Assembly (NCBI GenBank): GCA_051010055.1
Contig: JBPCVY010000091.1
Coordinates: 1-17,646 of the forward strand
From: CAJQND01 sp051010055
Lineage (GTDB): Bacteria; Pseudomonadota; Alphaproteobacteria; Rhizobiales; CAJQND01
DNA length: 17,646 bases
Direction of reading: 5' to 3'
Below are positions 7,202-15,155 of this stretch, piece after piece. A program made the position numbers and the translations under genes. Under the pieces are notes generated by a model that was not told the DNA's origin, searched no databases, and saw nothing but the letters and a program-made list of their open reading frames with translations. The first letter of the stretch is position 1, and each line of letters begins with the position of its first letter.

Positions 7202-9559
7202 ATGCGTATCAGAGTAGTTTTTATTGGGATTTTTTCACTTTTGGCCGCCGTATTTGGCGATTTTGCCGGGGTGAACAGCGGATTCGTAGCTTCCGTGAAA
7301 GCGCAGTCAGTTTCTCAGGTCATTGTCCAGGGGAACCAGCGTATTGAGGCGGAGACCGTCCGCTCCTATATGCAAATCAACCCAGGCGACTCATTCAGTC
7401 CGGATTTGATTGACCAATCTTTGCAGAATTTGTTCCAGACCGGATTGTTCGCAGATGTGCAGATAAGGCGCAGCGGAAACAACCTGATTGTTGTCGTTGA
7501 AGAAAACCCGATCGTGAACCGGATCGCTTTCGAAGGAAACGACGAACTGGACGACGAGGCGCTGAACAAAGAAGTTCAGATGCGCCCGCGCACGGTGTTC
7601 ACCCGCGCCAGGGTTCAGGCCGATGTTGACCGCCTAGTGACCCTTTACCGCCGGTCTGGGCTGTTTAACGTGCGTATTGAGCCGAAAGTGGTGCGTCTTC
7701 CGCAGAACCGGGTTGATTTGGTTTTCGAGATCTACGAAGGCGAGAAAACCAACGTTGAAAGCATCACATTTATCGGCAACCGCAAGTATTCCGATGACCA
7801 GCTGCGCGATGTTATCACCACTGCCGAAGCGGTATGGTGGAAGTTCTTCAGCACTGCTGACACTTACGATCCCGACCGGCTGGAATATGACAAGGAACTG
7901 CTGCGCCGCCACTATGCCAACAATGGCTTTGCTGATTTCCGGGTGTTGTCCGCCACCGCCGAACTTGCTCCAAACGGCCAGGACTTCTTCATCACTTTCA
8001 CGGTTGAAGAGGGCCAGCAGTACAAAGTCGGCGCGATCACCGTTGATCCCGGCGACACAGACATTACCGAAGAAACCATGCACAGGCTCGTGATTTCGAA
8101 GACCGGAGAGATTTACGACGCCAGCCAAGTCGAAGCTTCTGTCGAGCGTATTACACTTGTTGGCGGGCGCAAGGGCTATGCCTTCGCGAAAGTAATTCCA
8201 GATGCGAAGCGCGATCCTGACACCCTTACGATCGACTTGAATTTCAAGCTGATTCAGGGGCCGCGAGTTTACATTGAACGCATTGATATTGTTGGCAATG
8301 TACGCACCATCGACAAGGTGATTCGCCGTCAGATCAGGTTGGTTGAGGGTGATGCCTTTAACCGCTTGCTGGTCGACCGCGCGCGCCGCCGCATTACCGC
8401 TCTGGATTATTTTGAAACTGTCGAGATTCTCGAACAGCCGGGCAGTGCAGCCGACAAGATTGTCCTGATCGTCAAGGTTCAGGAAAAATCAACCGGTACG
8501 CTGAACTTCAGCGCGGGCTACTCGACCACTGAAGGATTGATCGGTTCTGTGAGTGTTACCGAGCGCAACTTGTTTGGCCGTGGCCAGATCGCGAATCTCA
8601 ACACCTCCCTGAGCTTCAAGCGCCAGTCGGTCGATTTCAGCTTCACTGAACCGTATTTCCTTGACCGGAACCTGTCTGCGGGCATCGACTTGTTTGCCCT
8701 GAATACGGACAACCAAAGCGAGGCATCATTTGATTCCCAGGAAGTTGGTGGCGCATTGCGAATGGGCTTCCCGGTATCGCGTAATTCGCGTGTGAACACC
8801 CGTTATCAGATCAACCAGCGGAACCTGACAAACATTTCTCCTTTTGCTTCCAAATCGATTAAGGAGCAGGCTGGCAAAACCCTTAAATCGTCCGTTGGCG
8901 CCACATATGTCTACTCCACACTCGACAATCCGCTGGAGCCGACACGCGGCTTCCGTGGCATCCTTGCAGGTGACTTTGCCGGTGTTGGCGGCGAAGTGAA
9001 CTACTACCGGGCAGACGGCTCGCTGGTCGGTTTCCACACCATCTATGATGGCTTCGTGCTGATGGGCAAACTGAGCGGTGGTTACATTGAGGGTTGGGGC
9101 GGCCAGGAAGTGCGCTCGCTTGACCGGTTCTATAAAGGGGCTGCAAGTTTCCGCGGCTTTGAATCAGCCGGTATTGGCCCGCGTGGCATCCCGCAAGTGG
9201 CGGATACGTCAACAGAAGATCCGTATGACACGATGCCGGACTACACATTGGATCCGCGTTTGGGCGACTCCCTTGGTGGCCGGGCTTATGCCATTGCGAC
9301 CACGGAGTTGAGCTTCCCGCTCGGCCTGCCGGATGCATTCGGCCTGCGTGGAGTGGTCTTCGGCGATGTTGGCTCGGTGTTCTTGCCGGTTGAGAAGGTA
9401 GAGGTGAGGTCTTGTAACTGTTTGCGTGCAGCCGTCGGCGCCGGGGTTTTGTGGAAATCTCCGTTTGGCCCGCTGCGCCTCGACTTCACCCAGGCTCTGC
9501 TGAAAGAAAGCTGGGACAAGACGGAAGTCTTCCGCTTCGCTGCAGGCACATCGTTCTAA
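7202..9559 (+). CDS. bamA: Outer membrane protein assembly factor BamA (Omp85)
   Basis: BamA is the central outer-membrane component of the BAM complex that folds and inserts beta-barrel proteins. I chose ATG 7202 because it begins a signal peptide (basic MRIR, then a hydrophobic run, with likely cleavage after VKA near residue 37). The frame is open back to GTG 7142 but that part does not resemble a leader. The mature protein has five POTRA repeats over about residues 40-440; the first begins VIVQGNQRIEAETVRSYM and a later one IDIVGNVRTIDKVIRRQI. The 16-strand barrel follows. The loop-6 signature FRGF lies near residue 650 and the chain ends in a terminal Phe, the outer-membrane targeting feature. 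Length is 785 residues. In relatives lpxD usually follows; here fabZ follows after 51 bases. Confidence 0.97.
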   Translation: MRIRVVFIGIFSLLAAVFGDFAGVNSGFVASVKAQSVSQVIVQGNQRIEAETVRSYMQINPGDSFSPDLIDQSLQNLFQTGLFADVQIRRSGNNLIVVVEENPIVNRIAFEGNDELDDEALNKEVQMRPRTVFTRARVQADVDRLVTLYRRSGLFNVRIEPKVVRLPQNRVDLVFEIYEGEKTNVESITFIGNRKYSDDQLRDVITTAEAVWWKFFSTADTYDPDRLEYDKELLRRHYANNGFADFRVLSATAELAPNGQDFFITFTVEEGQQYKVGAITVDPGDTDITEETMHRLVISKTGEIYDASQVEASVERITLVGGRKGYAFAKVIPDAKRDPDTLTIDLNFKLIQGPRVYIERIDIVGNVRTIDKVIRRQIRLVEGDAFNRLLVDRARRRITALDYFETVEILEQPGSAADKIVLIVKVQEKSTGTLNFSAGYSTTEGLIGSVSVTERNLFGRGQIANLNTSLSFKRQSVDFSFTEPYFLDRNLSAGIDLFALNTDNQSEASFDSQEVGGALRMGFPVSRNSRVNTRYQINQRNLTNISPFASKSIKEQAGKTLKSSVGATYVYSTLDNPLEPTRGFRGILAGDFAGVGGEVNYYRADGSLVGFHTIYDGFVLMGKLSGGYIEGWGGQEVRSLDRFYKGAASFRGFESAGIGPRGIPQVADTSTEDPYDTMPDYTLDPRLGDSLGGRAYAIATTELSFPLGLPDAFGLRGVVFGDVGSVFLPVEKVEVRSCNCLRAAVGAGVLWKSPFGPLRLDFTQALLKESWDKTEVFRFAAGTSF

Positions 9560-9610
9560 TAATTCATTTCACACCGACTGGGGCCCGGGCGCTTGTCCGG
9601 TGAAGGATAA

Positions 9611-10081
9611 ATGTCTGATACGCCTGCAAAAAGTGAACTGCAGAGCGCTGATATTGCGCGCATCATGGAGCTGTTGCCCCACCGTTATCCGTTCTTGATG
9701 ATCGATAGGATTGAGGAAATTGATGGTGCGCGGTCAGGCATAGGCATCAAGAATGTGACGTTCAACGAGCCGCAGTTTCAGGGGCATTTTCCCGGCAATC
9801 CGGTGTTTCCCGGTGTTTTGATGATTGAGGCTATGGCGCAAACCGCCGGCGGCATTGTCATCAACGACCGTGGTACCGCGAACGGTGGTCAGGTGGTGTA
9901 TTTCATGACCATCGACAAGGCCCGTTTCCGCCGCCCTGTGCGTCCGGGTGATGTACTGCGCATTCCGGTAACCTTGCTGCGCGCCCGTTCGAATGTTTGG
10001 AAATATAAGGGCGAGGCCTGGGTAGGCGACAAGCTTGCCGCTGAGGCGGAAATCAGCGCCATGATTGCCGACGCGGAATAA
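9611..10081 (+). CDS. fabZ: 3-hydroxyacyl-[acyl-carrier-protein] dehydratase FabZ
   Basis: FabZ dehydrates (3R)-hydroxyacyl-ACP to trans-2-enoyl-ACP in type II fatty acid synthesis. The 156-residue single hot-dog domain carries LLPHRYPFLMIDRI and the active-site helix GHFPGNPVFPGVLMIEAMAQ, giving catalytic His59 and Glu73. ATG 9611 follows GAAGGA at 9602-9607. In the standard proteobacterial cluster FabZ lies between lpxD and lpxA, because both pathways draw on 3-hydroxyacyl-ACP. Here lpxD is absent upstream, and the gene downstream is convergent gltA, 43 bases away. A T-rich stretch in that gap (around 10092-10110) may serve termination, but no convincing stem was found. Confidence 0.97.
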   Translation: MSDTPAKSELQSADIARIMELLPHRYPFLMIDRIEEIDGARSGIGIKNVTFNEPQFQGHFPGNPVFPGVLMIEAMAQTAGGIVINDRGTANGGQVVYFMTIDKARFRRPVRPGDVLRIPVTLLRARSNVWKYKGEAWVGDKLAAEAEISAMIADAE

Positions 10082-10124
10082 TCCGTGCCGGTTTTATCAT
10101 AAATTTTTCTCAGATTAGAGCGCC

Positions 10125-11423
10125 TTAACGGTCCGCAACAGGAATGTAGCTGCGCTCAAGCGGGCCAGTGTAGAGCTGGCGCGGACGGCCGATCTTTTGC
10201 TTCGGATCCTCAATCATTTCCTTCCACTGGGCAATCCAGCCCACCGTGCGGGCAAGAGCAAACAGCACTGTGAACATAGACGTTGGGAAACCAAGCGCTT
10301 TCAGGGTAATGCCTGAATAGAAATCAATATTGGGATAGAGCCGCTTTTCGATGAAGTACTCATCGCTCAACGCGATCCTTTCAAGCTCAATGGCTACTTC
10401 CAGCAACGGATCATCTGCAACTCCCAGGGTCTTCAGCACGTCATGGCAGGTTTCCTGCATGATGCGCGCGCGCGGGTCGTAGTTCTTGTAAACCCGGTGC
10501 CCGAAGCCCATCAGCCGGAAGGGATCGTCCTTGTCCTTTGCCCTATCGACATACTCAGGGATGTTGCTCACATGGCCGATTTCGCCGAGCATGGTGAGAG
10601 CTGCTTCATTGGCGCCGCCATGCGCAGGGCCCCACAGGCAGGCAATGCCTGCTGCGATACAGGCGAACGGATTGGCGCCGGACGAACCGGCAAGGCGCAC
10701 CGTTGAGGTTGAGGCATTTTGCTCATGGTCTGCATGGAGGATGAAAATACGGTCCATCGCGCGGGCCAGAACCGGCTCAACCTGATACTCCTCAGCCGGC
10801 ACCGCAAAGCACATGCGCAAGAAGTTTGAGGCATAGTCAAGCTTGTTGCTCGGATAAACGAATGGCTGGCCAATATGGTACTTGTAGGCCATGGCAGCGA
10901 TTGTCGGCATCTTGGCAATCATCCGGCGGCTGGCAATCTCGCGCTGAAGGGGATCGTTGATATCGGTTGAGTCGTGATAAAAAGCTGAAAGCGCGCCGAC
11001 CATACCAACCATAATCGCCATAGGATGCGCATCCCGCCTGAAACCTGTCAGGAAGCGTTGCATCTGTTCGTGGATCATTGTGTGGTAGGTGACCGCGTAC
11101 TCGAATTCCTCGCGCTGGTCAGTGGTTGGCAACTCACCATAGAGCAGCAAGTAGCAGGTTTCGATAAAGTCTCCATTTTCGGCAAGCTGATCAATCGGAT
11201 AGCCCCGGTAGCGCAGAATGCCTTCATCGCCATCAATGTAGGTGATTTTGGATTCGCAGCTTGCAGTAGAGGTGAAACCCGGATCGTATGTGAACTTCCC
11301 CGATTGCCGGTAAAGCGCGGTAATGTCGATTGCATCTGGCCCAATGGTGCCATGATAGACAGGAAGCTCAAGCGCTTCGCCGCCGGCAGTCAATGTTGCT
11401 TTATCGGTAGGGTAATCAGTCAT
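10125..11423 (-). CDS. gltA: Citrate synthase
   Basis: GltA condenses acetyl-CoA and oxaloacetate to citrate at the entry of the TCA cycle. The 432-residue chain matches the long, Gram-negative hexameric type. Catalytic residues are His268 in LWGPAHGGANEA, His309 in GFGHRVYKNYDPRA and Asp367 in PNIDFYSG, equivalent to E. coli His264, His305 and Asp362. The start at 11423 follows AGAGAGG (11432-11438 on the minus strand), and the encoded MTDYPTDKATLT is a normal N terminus. The frame stays open to 11570, but the extra 49 residues are Arg-rich and unlike any GltA leader. gltA is convergent with fabZ, the usual flank of the lpx cluster in Hyphomicrobiales. Confidence 0.98.
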   Translation of the reverse strand: MTDYPTDKATLTAGGEALELPVYHGTIGPDAIDITALYRQSGKFTYDPGFTSTASCESKITYIDGDEGILRYRGYPIDQLAENGDFIETCYLLLYGELPTTDQREEFEYAVTYHTMIHEQMQRFLTGFRRDAHPMAIMVGMVGALSAFYHDSTDINDPLQREIASRRMIAKMPTIAAMAYKYHIGQPFVYPSNKLDYASNFLRMCFAVPAEEYQVEPVLARAMDRIFILHADHEQNASTSTVRLAGSSGANPFACIAAGIACLWGPAHGGANEAALTMLGEIGHVSNIPEYVDRAKDKDDPFRLMGFGHRVYKNYDPRARIMQETCHDVLKTLGVADDPLLEVAIELERIALSDEYFIEKRLYPNIDFYSGITLKALGFPTSMFTVLFALARTVGWIAQWKEMIEDPKQKIGRPRQLYTGPLERSYIPVADR

Positions 11424-11550
11424 GCAGCTCGCCTCTCTGTCTTTTTTATGCCGGACATTGCGTCCCGGATTTCCGCCGCAAAGCGCGGGCGCGCCTTTTC
11501 TTGAACGGACGCGAGCCTTGCCAGGCAGAAGCCGGCGCTCACGTGTGATC

Positions 11551-11576
11551 GCGTGAAATGGGTAAACCATTCACGC
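11551..11576. promoter_or_regulatory. Imperfect inverted repeat upstream of gltA
   Basis: gcgtga-a-atgg (11551-11561) pairs with ccattcacgc (11567-11576): a 10-bp stem with one bulged base and a 5-base loop. It lies about 130 bases upstream of the gltA start in the 249-base region between gltA and the exporter gene. It could be an operator or a 5'-leader hairpin; no family could be assigned. Confidence 0.4.
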
Positions 11577-11625
11577 CTACGGGGCAAGTGCACCAAAGTC
11601 GCGGTTATGCATTGCACCCGGGGCC

Positions 11626-11655
11626 GTTTGGCGCAGGTGGAAAATCCTGCCAAAC
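11626..11655 (-). terminator. Hairpin downstream of the LysE-family gene
   Basis: Read on the minus strand, gtttggcagg, an 8-base loop and cctgcgccaaac form a 10-bp stem with a 2-base bulge. It begins 18 bases past the exporter stop codon at 11673. There is no U-run, so it is a weak or factor-assisted terminator, or merely an mRNA 3' stabilising stem. Confidence 0.35.
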
Positions 11656-11672
11656 AAGTGATGTTTCAACGG

Positions 11673-12305
11673 TCAGGATGCTGCCGTGCGGCGGGCAAAT
11701 GCGGTGAAAAGTCCAGCACCAACGAGAAAGCTTCCACCTAACCGGTTGAGAAGTTTCAATGTTTCAGGGCGCTGGAATTTTGAGCGCATAAACCCCACCA
11801 AAACCGCCCACAGCAGTACGTTGAGAGCGGCAAGGGCGACAAAAGTTGCAATCAGGATGACGAATTGCGGGCCGAGCGGGGTGCCGGATACGATGAATTG
11901 CGGCACAAAGGCAACGAAAAACACAATGCTCTTGGGGTTGAGGGCTGTGACGGCAAAGGAGTTGAAAAACATGCGCCGGCCATCGCTTTTGGCTGTAATA
12001 CCGCTGATCTGGTCAGGGTCGGGCTCAGAGCGCCACAACTGCACACCAAGCCAGACAAGGTAGCAGGCGCCAACGAGTTTGAGGAAGTTGAAGGCGGTGG
12101 CAGATGCGGCCAGAACCGCGCCCGCGCCCAGCAGCGAAATGGTCATCGCCACAAAGTCGCCGAGCGCCACACCTGGAACCGTTGCCCAGGCGCTGGATCT
12201 TCCACGCCCCAGCGCATAACTCACGACGATTATCACGGTGGGGCCCGGAATGATGAGGATAACCAAACTGGTTATTGTGAACGCCAGCCAGATTTCAAAG
12301 GTCAC
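11673..12305 (-). CDS. LysE/RhtB-family amino acid exporter
   Basis: This is a 210-residue inner-membrane protein with about six hydrophobic segments: near residues 5-25, 40-65, 70-88, 115-140, 148-172 and 188-205. The family hallmarks are IIPGPTVIIVVSYALGRG near the N terminus, PGVALGDF, and FAVTALNPKSIVFFVAFVPQF, with the conserved NPK. Family members export amino acids such as lysine, threonine or homoserine lactone. The substrate cannot be told from sequence, and no LysG-type regulator is adjacent. The start is GTG 12305, with GGAGGG just upstream on the minus strand (around 12310-12315). It follows the phosphodiesterase gene by 70 bases on the same strand and may be co-transcribed with it. 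Confidence 0.9.
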   Translation of the reverse strand: MTFEIWLAFTITSLVILIIPGPTVIIVVSYALGRGRSSAWATVPGVALGDFVAMTISLLGAGAVLAASATAFNFLKLVGACYLVWLGVQLWRSEPDPDQISGITAKSDGRRMFFNSFAVTALNPKSIVFFVAFVPQFIVSGTPLGPQFVILIATFVALAALNVLLWAVLVGFMRSKFQRPETLKLLNRLGGSFLVGAGLFTAFARRTAAS

Positions 12306-12375
12306 GCTGCCCTCCGCCTTTTTGCCTGTTACGCAAAATGCAAAGCGCCATTTGGCACAGTTTTAGGAACTTGGT

Positions 12376-13143
12376 CTAGGGACGGAACCCTTCAAATATG
12401 ATCTGGTCTGCATACCGTGTTGCGCGCATCCGGTCGTCAGGGGTTTTTACGGTCCAGGTGAGAACCGGCAGGCCCTGATTCTTGAATTTGCGCGAAGGGC
12501 CGTAAGGCAGATCGTGCACATTGTAGGCAACGAATTGTGGTTCAGCATCGTGATATTCGGCCATATGGCGAAGGGTCAGCCTGCGCACGAGAGGCAATGC
12601 TTTGTTCCAGCCCTGGCCTTTCCTGTACCGCTCTGAGGTGATGCCGCGCACCAGTTTGGGCGCGTGATGCCTGATTGCGGCAACTGACCGTGGATCAAAC
12701 GACATCACGGCGGCTGGCCCTTTATAGGCGCTCAAAACCTCGCCAACCCGGCGCTCAAGGGGGCCGGGATTATGCCAAACAGCCTTGAGTTCGATAACAA
12801 GGACCGCGCGGCCATTTACCTGGTCGAGCAGTTCACCGAGGGTTTGAATCCTATCGCTGCACGCGTTGAAGCGGGCCTGTTGTATTTCTGCAGTGGTTTT
12901 CTCGGCAAGTTTCCCAACTTTATCGGTCAACCGGTTGAGCGAATAGTCGTGAAAAACGACCGCTTCACCATCACCGGTACGCTGCAAGTCCACTTCAATG
13001 GCGTAATTGGCGGCAATGGCCGCTTCTACAGCGCTGCAGGTGTTTTCAATGATGCCGGCCGGGGCATCATGTAATCCGCGATGAGCGACCGGGCGCGTAA
13101 TCAACCAGTCAAGGCTGCGCAAAGCGCCCGGCCGTTTCAGCAT
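12376..13143 (-). CDS. Glycerophosphodiester phosphodiesterase (GDPD family)
   Basis: Enzymes of this family hydrolyse glycerophosphodiesters from phospholipid turnover to glycerol 3-phosphate and an alcohol. The TIM-barrel signature is present: VAHRGLHD (His21-Arg22), IIENTCSA (Glu33, Asn34), AIEVDLQRTGDGEAVVFHD (Glu50, Asp52, His65, Asp66), then LVIELK and a C-terminal LPVLTWTVKTPDD. No signal peptide is seen, so it is probably cytoplasmic, like UgpQ. The protein is about 255 residues from ATG 13143; an in-frame TTG at 13152 would overlap the ridA stop. Neither start has a strong ribosome binding site, so translational coupling to ridA, which ends 5 bases upstream, is likely. Substrate specificity is not determinable. 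Confidence 0.93.
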   Translation of the reverse strand: MLKRPGALRSLDWLITRPVAHRGLHDAPAGIIENTCSAVEAAIAANYAIEVDLQRTGDGEAVVFHDYSLNRLTDKVGKLAEKTTAEIQQARFNACSDRIQTLGELLDQVNGRAVLVIELKAVWHNPGPLERRVGEVLSAYKGPAAVMSFDPRSVAAIRHHAPKLVRGITSERYRKGQGWNKALPLVRRLTLRHMAEYHDAEPQFVAYNVHDLPYGPSRKFKNQGLPVLTWTVKTPDDRMRATRYADQIIFEGFRP

Positions 13144-13148
13144 TCTTC

Positions 13149-13613
13149 TCAAGAGATTTCGAACACTGCGTCAACTTCAACGGCGACATTGAGGGGCAGG
13201 GAACCTGCGCCCAGAGCAAACCGTGCATGTTTGCCTTTATCGCCGAATACATCGACCATCAGATCGGAACAGCCGTTAATGACCTGCGGGTGCTGCGTGA
13301 AATCGGTGGTTGAGTTAACAAAGCCGCCAAGCTTCACGCAACGCTGAACCCGGTCAAGATCGCCGCCACAGGCCGCTTTGAGTTGGCTCAAGATGTTAAT
13401 GCCACACAGGCGGGCAGCTTCAGCGCCTTCTTCAACGCTGAAATCTTCGCCAACCTTGCCTTGAAACTTGATTTCGCCACCGTCAAAGGTGACTTGCCCG
13501 GAAATGAAAACCAAGTTGCCCGTTACAACGTAACCTACATAATTCGCCACAGGCGCTGCAGGTTCAGCCAGTTCAATGCCCATTTCCGCGAGGCGGTCGT
13601 CAATCTGTCCCAT
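13149..13613 (-). CDS. RidA/YjgF-YER057c-UK114 family protein
   Basis: The protein is 154 residues with the RidA chorismate-mutase-like fold: an N-terminal strand GYVVTGNLVFISGQVTFDGG, the central helices with NILSQLKAACGGDLDRVQ, and a C-terminal GAGSLPLNVAVEVDAVFEI. The KHAR segment aligns by eye with the Arg that binds substrate carboxylate in RidA. Classical RidA hydrolyses reactive enamine/imine intermediates; this longer type (about 150 rather than 128 residues) is a paralogous subfamily whose activity may differ. ATG 13613 has AAGGA at about 7 bases. The open frame to 13661 adds residues without a good site. It heads a minus-strand pair with the phosphodiesterase and is divergent from eipB. 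Confidence 0.93.
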   Translation of the reverse strand: MGQIDDRLAEMGIELAEPAAPVANYVGYVVTGNLVFISGQVTFDGGEIKFQGKVGEDFSVEEGAEAARLCGINILSQLKAACGGDLDRVQRCVKLGGFVNSTTDFTQHPQVINGCSDLMVDVFGDKGKHARFALGAGSLPLNVAVEVDAVFEIS

Positions 13614-13674
13614 TTTCAGTCCTTTTCTTGTCGTATTTGGAATGTGTTTAACGTTGAACAAAAGCGCCTATGGT

Positions 13675-13688
13675 CGCACAGTTGTGCG
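13675..13688. promoter_or_regulatory. Palindrome in the ridA/eipB divergent promoter region
   Basis: cgcaca-gt-tgtgcg is a 6-2-6 inverted repeat in the 145 bases between the divergent starts of the ridA-family gene (13613) and eipB (13759). Its right arm overlaps a weak -35-like ttgtgc (13682-13687), followed after 16 bases by taagat (13704-13709), a plausible eipB promoter. An operator role is inferred. Confidence 0.35.
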
Positions 13689-13758
13689 TATGCTATCTGA
13701 CAATAAGATGTGATACTTGTTTCAGGGCCCTATTTCCACCACTCAAAGAGAAACTGAC

Positions 13759-14640
13759 TTGGCTTATCCGAAAGAAAATCCCTCATCAACCCGCCATATC
13801 GCTGGAATTGGCGCGGTCACCTTGTTTTGCGCTATTGCTGCGCCATGGGAGTTGGCCCATGCAATGGGCGAAAAGGTCGGCGTTGTGCCCCATCGCGCAT
13901 ACTACCAGCTGCGGCTTTCGAAAATGGAAGAGCGCTCCGGCATCCGCGAGGCAACAGGGCGCATGGTTATCGAAATCACCGGCAGCCGCTGTGACGGCTG
14001 GGCGGTGAATGTGCGCTTTGCGAACGCTTTTACGGTGCAAAAAGGCCAGTCACGGGTGCTGGATAATGTGGATTCTTATTATGAGGCGGGCGATGGCTCC
14101 TTGCTGCAGTTCTCAAGCAGGCAGTATCTGAACGGTAACCTCCAGAATGAAACCAAGGGAACGGCAAAAATTGATCTTGATGAAGGCAAGTCCAAGGGCG
14201 GCTCGGTAAAGCTCGATCAGCCACCGGATCAAAATTTTAAGCTGCCCGCGGGGACAATCTTTCCGCTGGCTCACACCGAACGGCTATTACAGCGCGCAGC
14301 CGGCGGCGACAATTTCGATCAGATACGCATTTACGACGGCGATGCAAAGCAGACCATCTATTTTGCCTCATCCGTCATCGGCAAGCGCAGGGCCGAACTT
14401 GAAGACTCATCAGGGGTGCTTGAGCCGCTGGCAGGCGTTGCCTACTGGCCCGTCAATGTTTCCTACTATGACAGCAAGCGGGAATCTTATGCGGGCGGTG
14501 AGCAGGTTCCTTCCCATCAGGTCGGCTACGCCATGTTCGCCAACGGCGTTTCTGGAGATTTGACCATCGACTACGGTGATTTTTCTCTGAAAGGGAAACT
14601 CTCCAAACTTGAGATGCTCGAAAAGGTCGAGTGTGAGTGA
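13759..14640 (+). CDS. eipB: EipB-like periplasmic cell envelope integrity protein (DUF1849)
   Basis: EipB of Brucella is a periplasmic beta-spiral protein needed for envelope integrity under stress; this is its likely homologue. I chose TTG 13759, with AGAGA about 8 bases upstream. It gives a 293-residue protein with a Sec-type leader (hydrophobic AGIGAVTLFCAIAAPWELAHA, cleavage after AHA). An upstream in-frame TTG at 13717 would lengthen the leader and sits at the predicted transcription start. The mature protein begins with VPHRAYYQLRLSK and has Cys78 in SRCDGW and Cys292 two residues from the end. These correspond to the conserved disulfide pair reported for EipB. ATGRMVIEITG and LPAGTIFPLAHT are further family-like segments. 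It is transcribed away from ridA; the RHH gene follows after 129 bases. Confidence 0.85.
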   Translation: MAYPKENPSSTRHIAGIGAVTLFCAIAAPWELAHAMGEKVGVVPHRAYYQLRLSKMEERSGIREATGRMVIEITGSRCDGWAVNVRFANAFTVQKGQSRVLDNVDSYYEAGDGSLLQFSSRQYLNGNLQNETKGTAKIDLDEGKSKGGSVKLDQPPDQNFKLPAGTIFPLAHTERLLQRAAGGDNFDQIRIYDGDAKQTIYFASSVIGKRRAELEDSSGVLEPLAGVAYWPVNVSYYDSKRESYAGGEQVPSHQVGYAMFANGVSGDLTIDYGDFSLKGKLSKLEMLEKVECE

Positions 14641-14769
14641 TTTCTCTCGCTTCTGGTGAGTTTGGAACCCCGTAAGAGATAATTAAAATGAATATTAATT
14701 AACGGATCGCAGCATTTAGGGCTGGATCGCCATCCTGATATTTGACTGAAGTATTTAGGGGAGGCGCGT

Positions 14770-15069
14770 ATGTGCGAGACATTCGCCGGTCAAAACCCAA
14801 AGCGTTATTACTCTGAAACGCGCAGGGTCCGGATGAATGGCCAGAGCATCAGCATCCGGTTGGAGCTTAGTTTCAGGATCATTATTGACGAAATCGCTGC
14901 AAGCCAGCAGATATCGACGCCGAAGTTTATTTCCCAACTGCATTCTGAAGTTTTGGAATTGCGCGGCGAGGCGCCGAATTTCACCTCGCTTCTGAAATGC
15001 GCATGTCTCATTCATCTTGGCGGAAACGGCGCTCCCGATAGTGCGCAGGCTGCCGCACCCGGCCGGTAA
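14770..15069 (+). CDS. Small ribbon-helix-helix domain protein (RHH_4 type)
   Basis: This is a 99-residue protein matching the alphaproteobacterial family with N-terminal MCETFAGQNPKRYYSETRRV, followed by a ribbon-helix-helix fold. The beta strand is near MNGQSISIRLE (residues 22-32), helix 1 LSFRIIIDEIAASQQI and helix 2 STPKFISQLHSEVLEL. A conserved tail follows (NFTSLLKCACLIHL). RHH proteins dimerise through the strand and bind DNA as repressors; targets of this family are unknown to me. ATG 14770 follows GGGGAGG at 14758-14764. The leader at 14641-14769 contains two copies each of atttaggg and ggatcgc, possible self-regulation sites. The last 16 residues (GNGAPDSAQAAAPGR) look disordered. 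Confidence 0.85.
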   Translation: MCETFAGQNPKRYYSETRRVRMNGQSISIRLELSFRIIIDEIAASQQISTPKFISQLHSEVLELRGEAPNFTSLLKCACLIHLGGNGAPDSAQAAAPGR

Positions 15070-15155
15070 ATTCAGTGTAGTAGTCGGTTACTACCTGCTT
15101 GTGCCGGAGTTTCCCTAAATTTACTTGAGCCAATCAACTCCCAAGGGGGGAATGC

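Noticed and set aside
11424..11570. 49-residue N-terminal extension of citrate synthase
   Set aside because: Arg-rich and unlike known GltA N termini; a strong ribosome binding site precedes the internal ATG at 11423; the outer part covers an inverted repeat.
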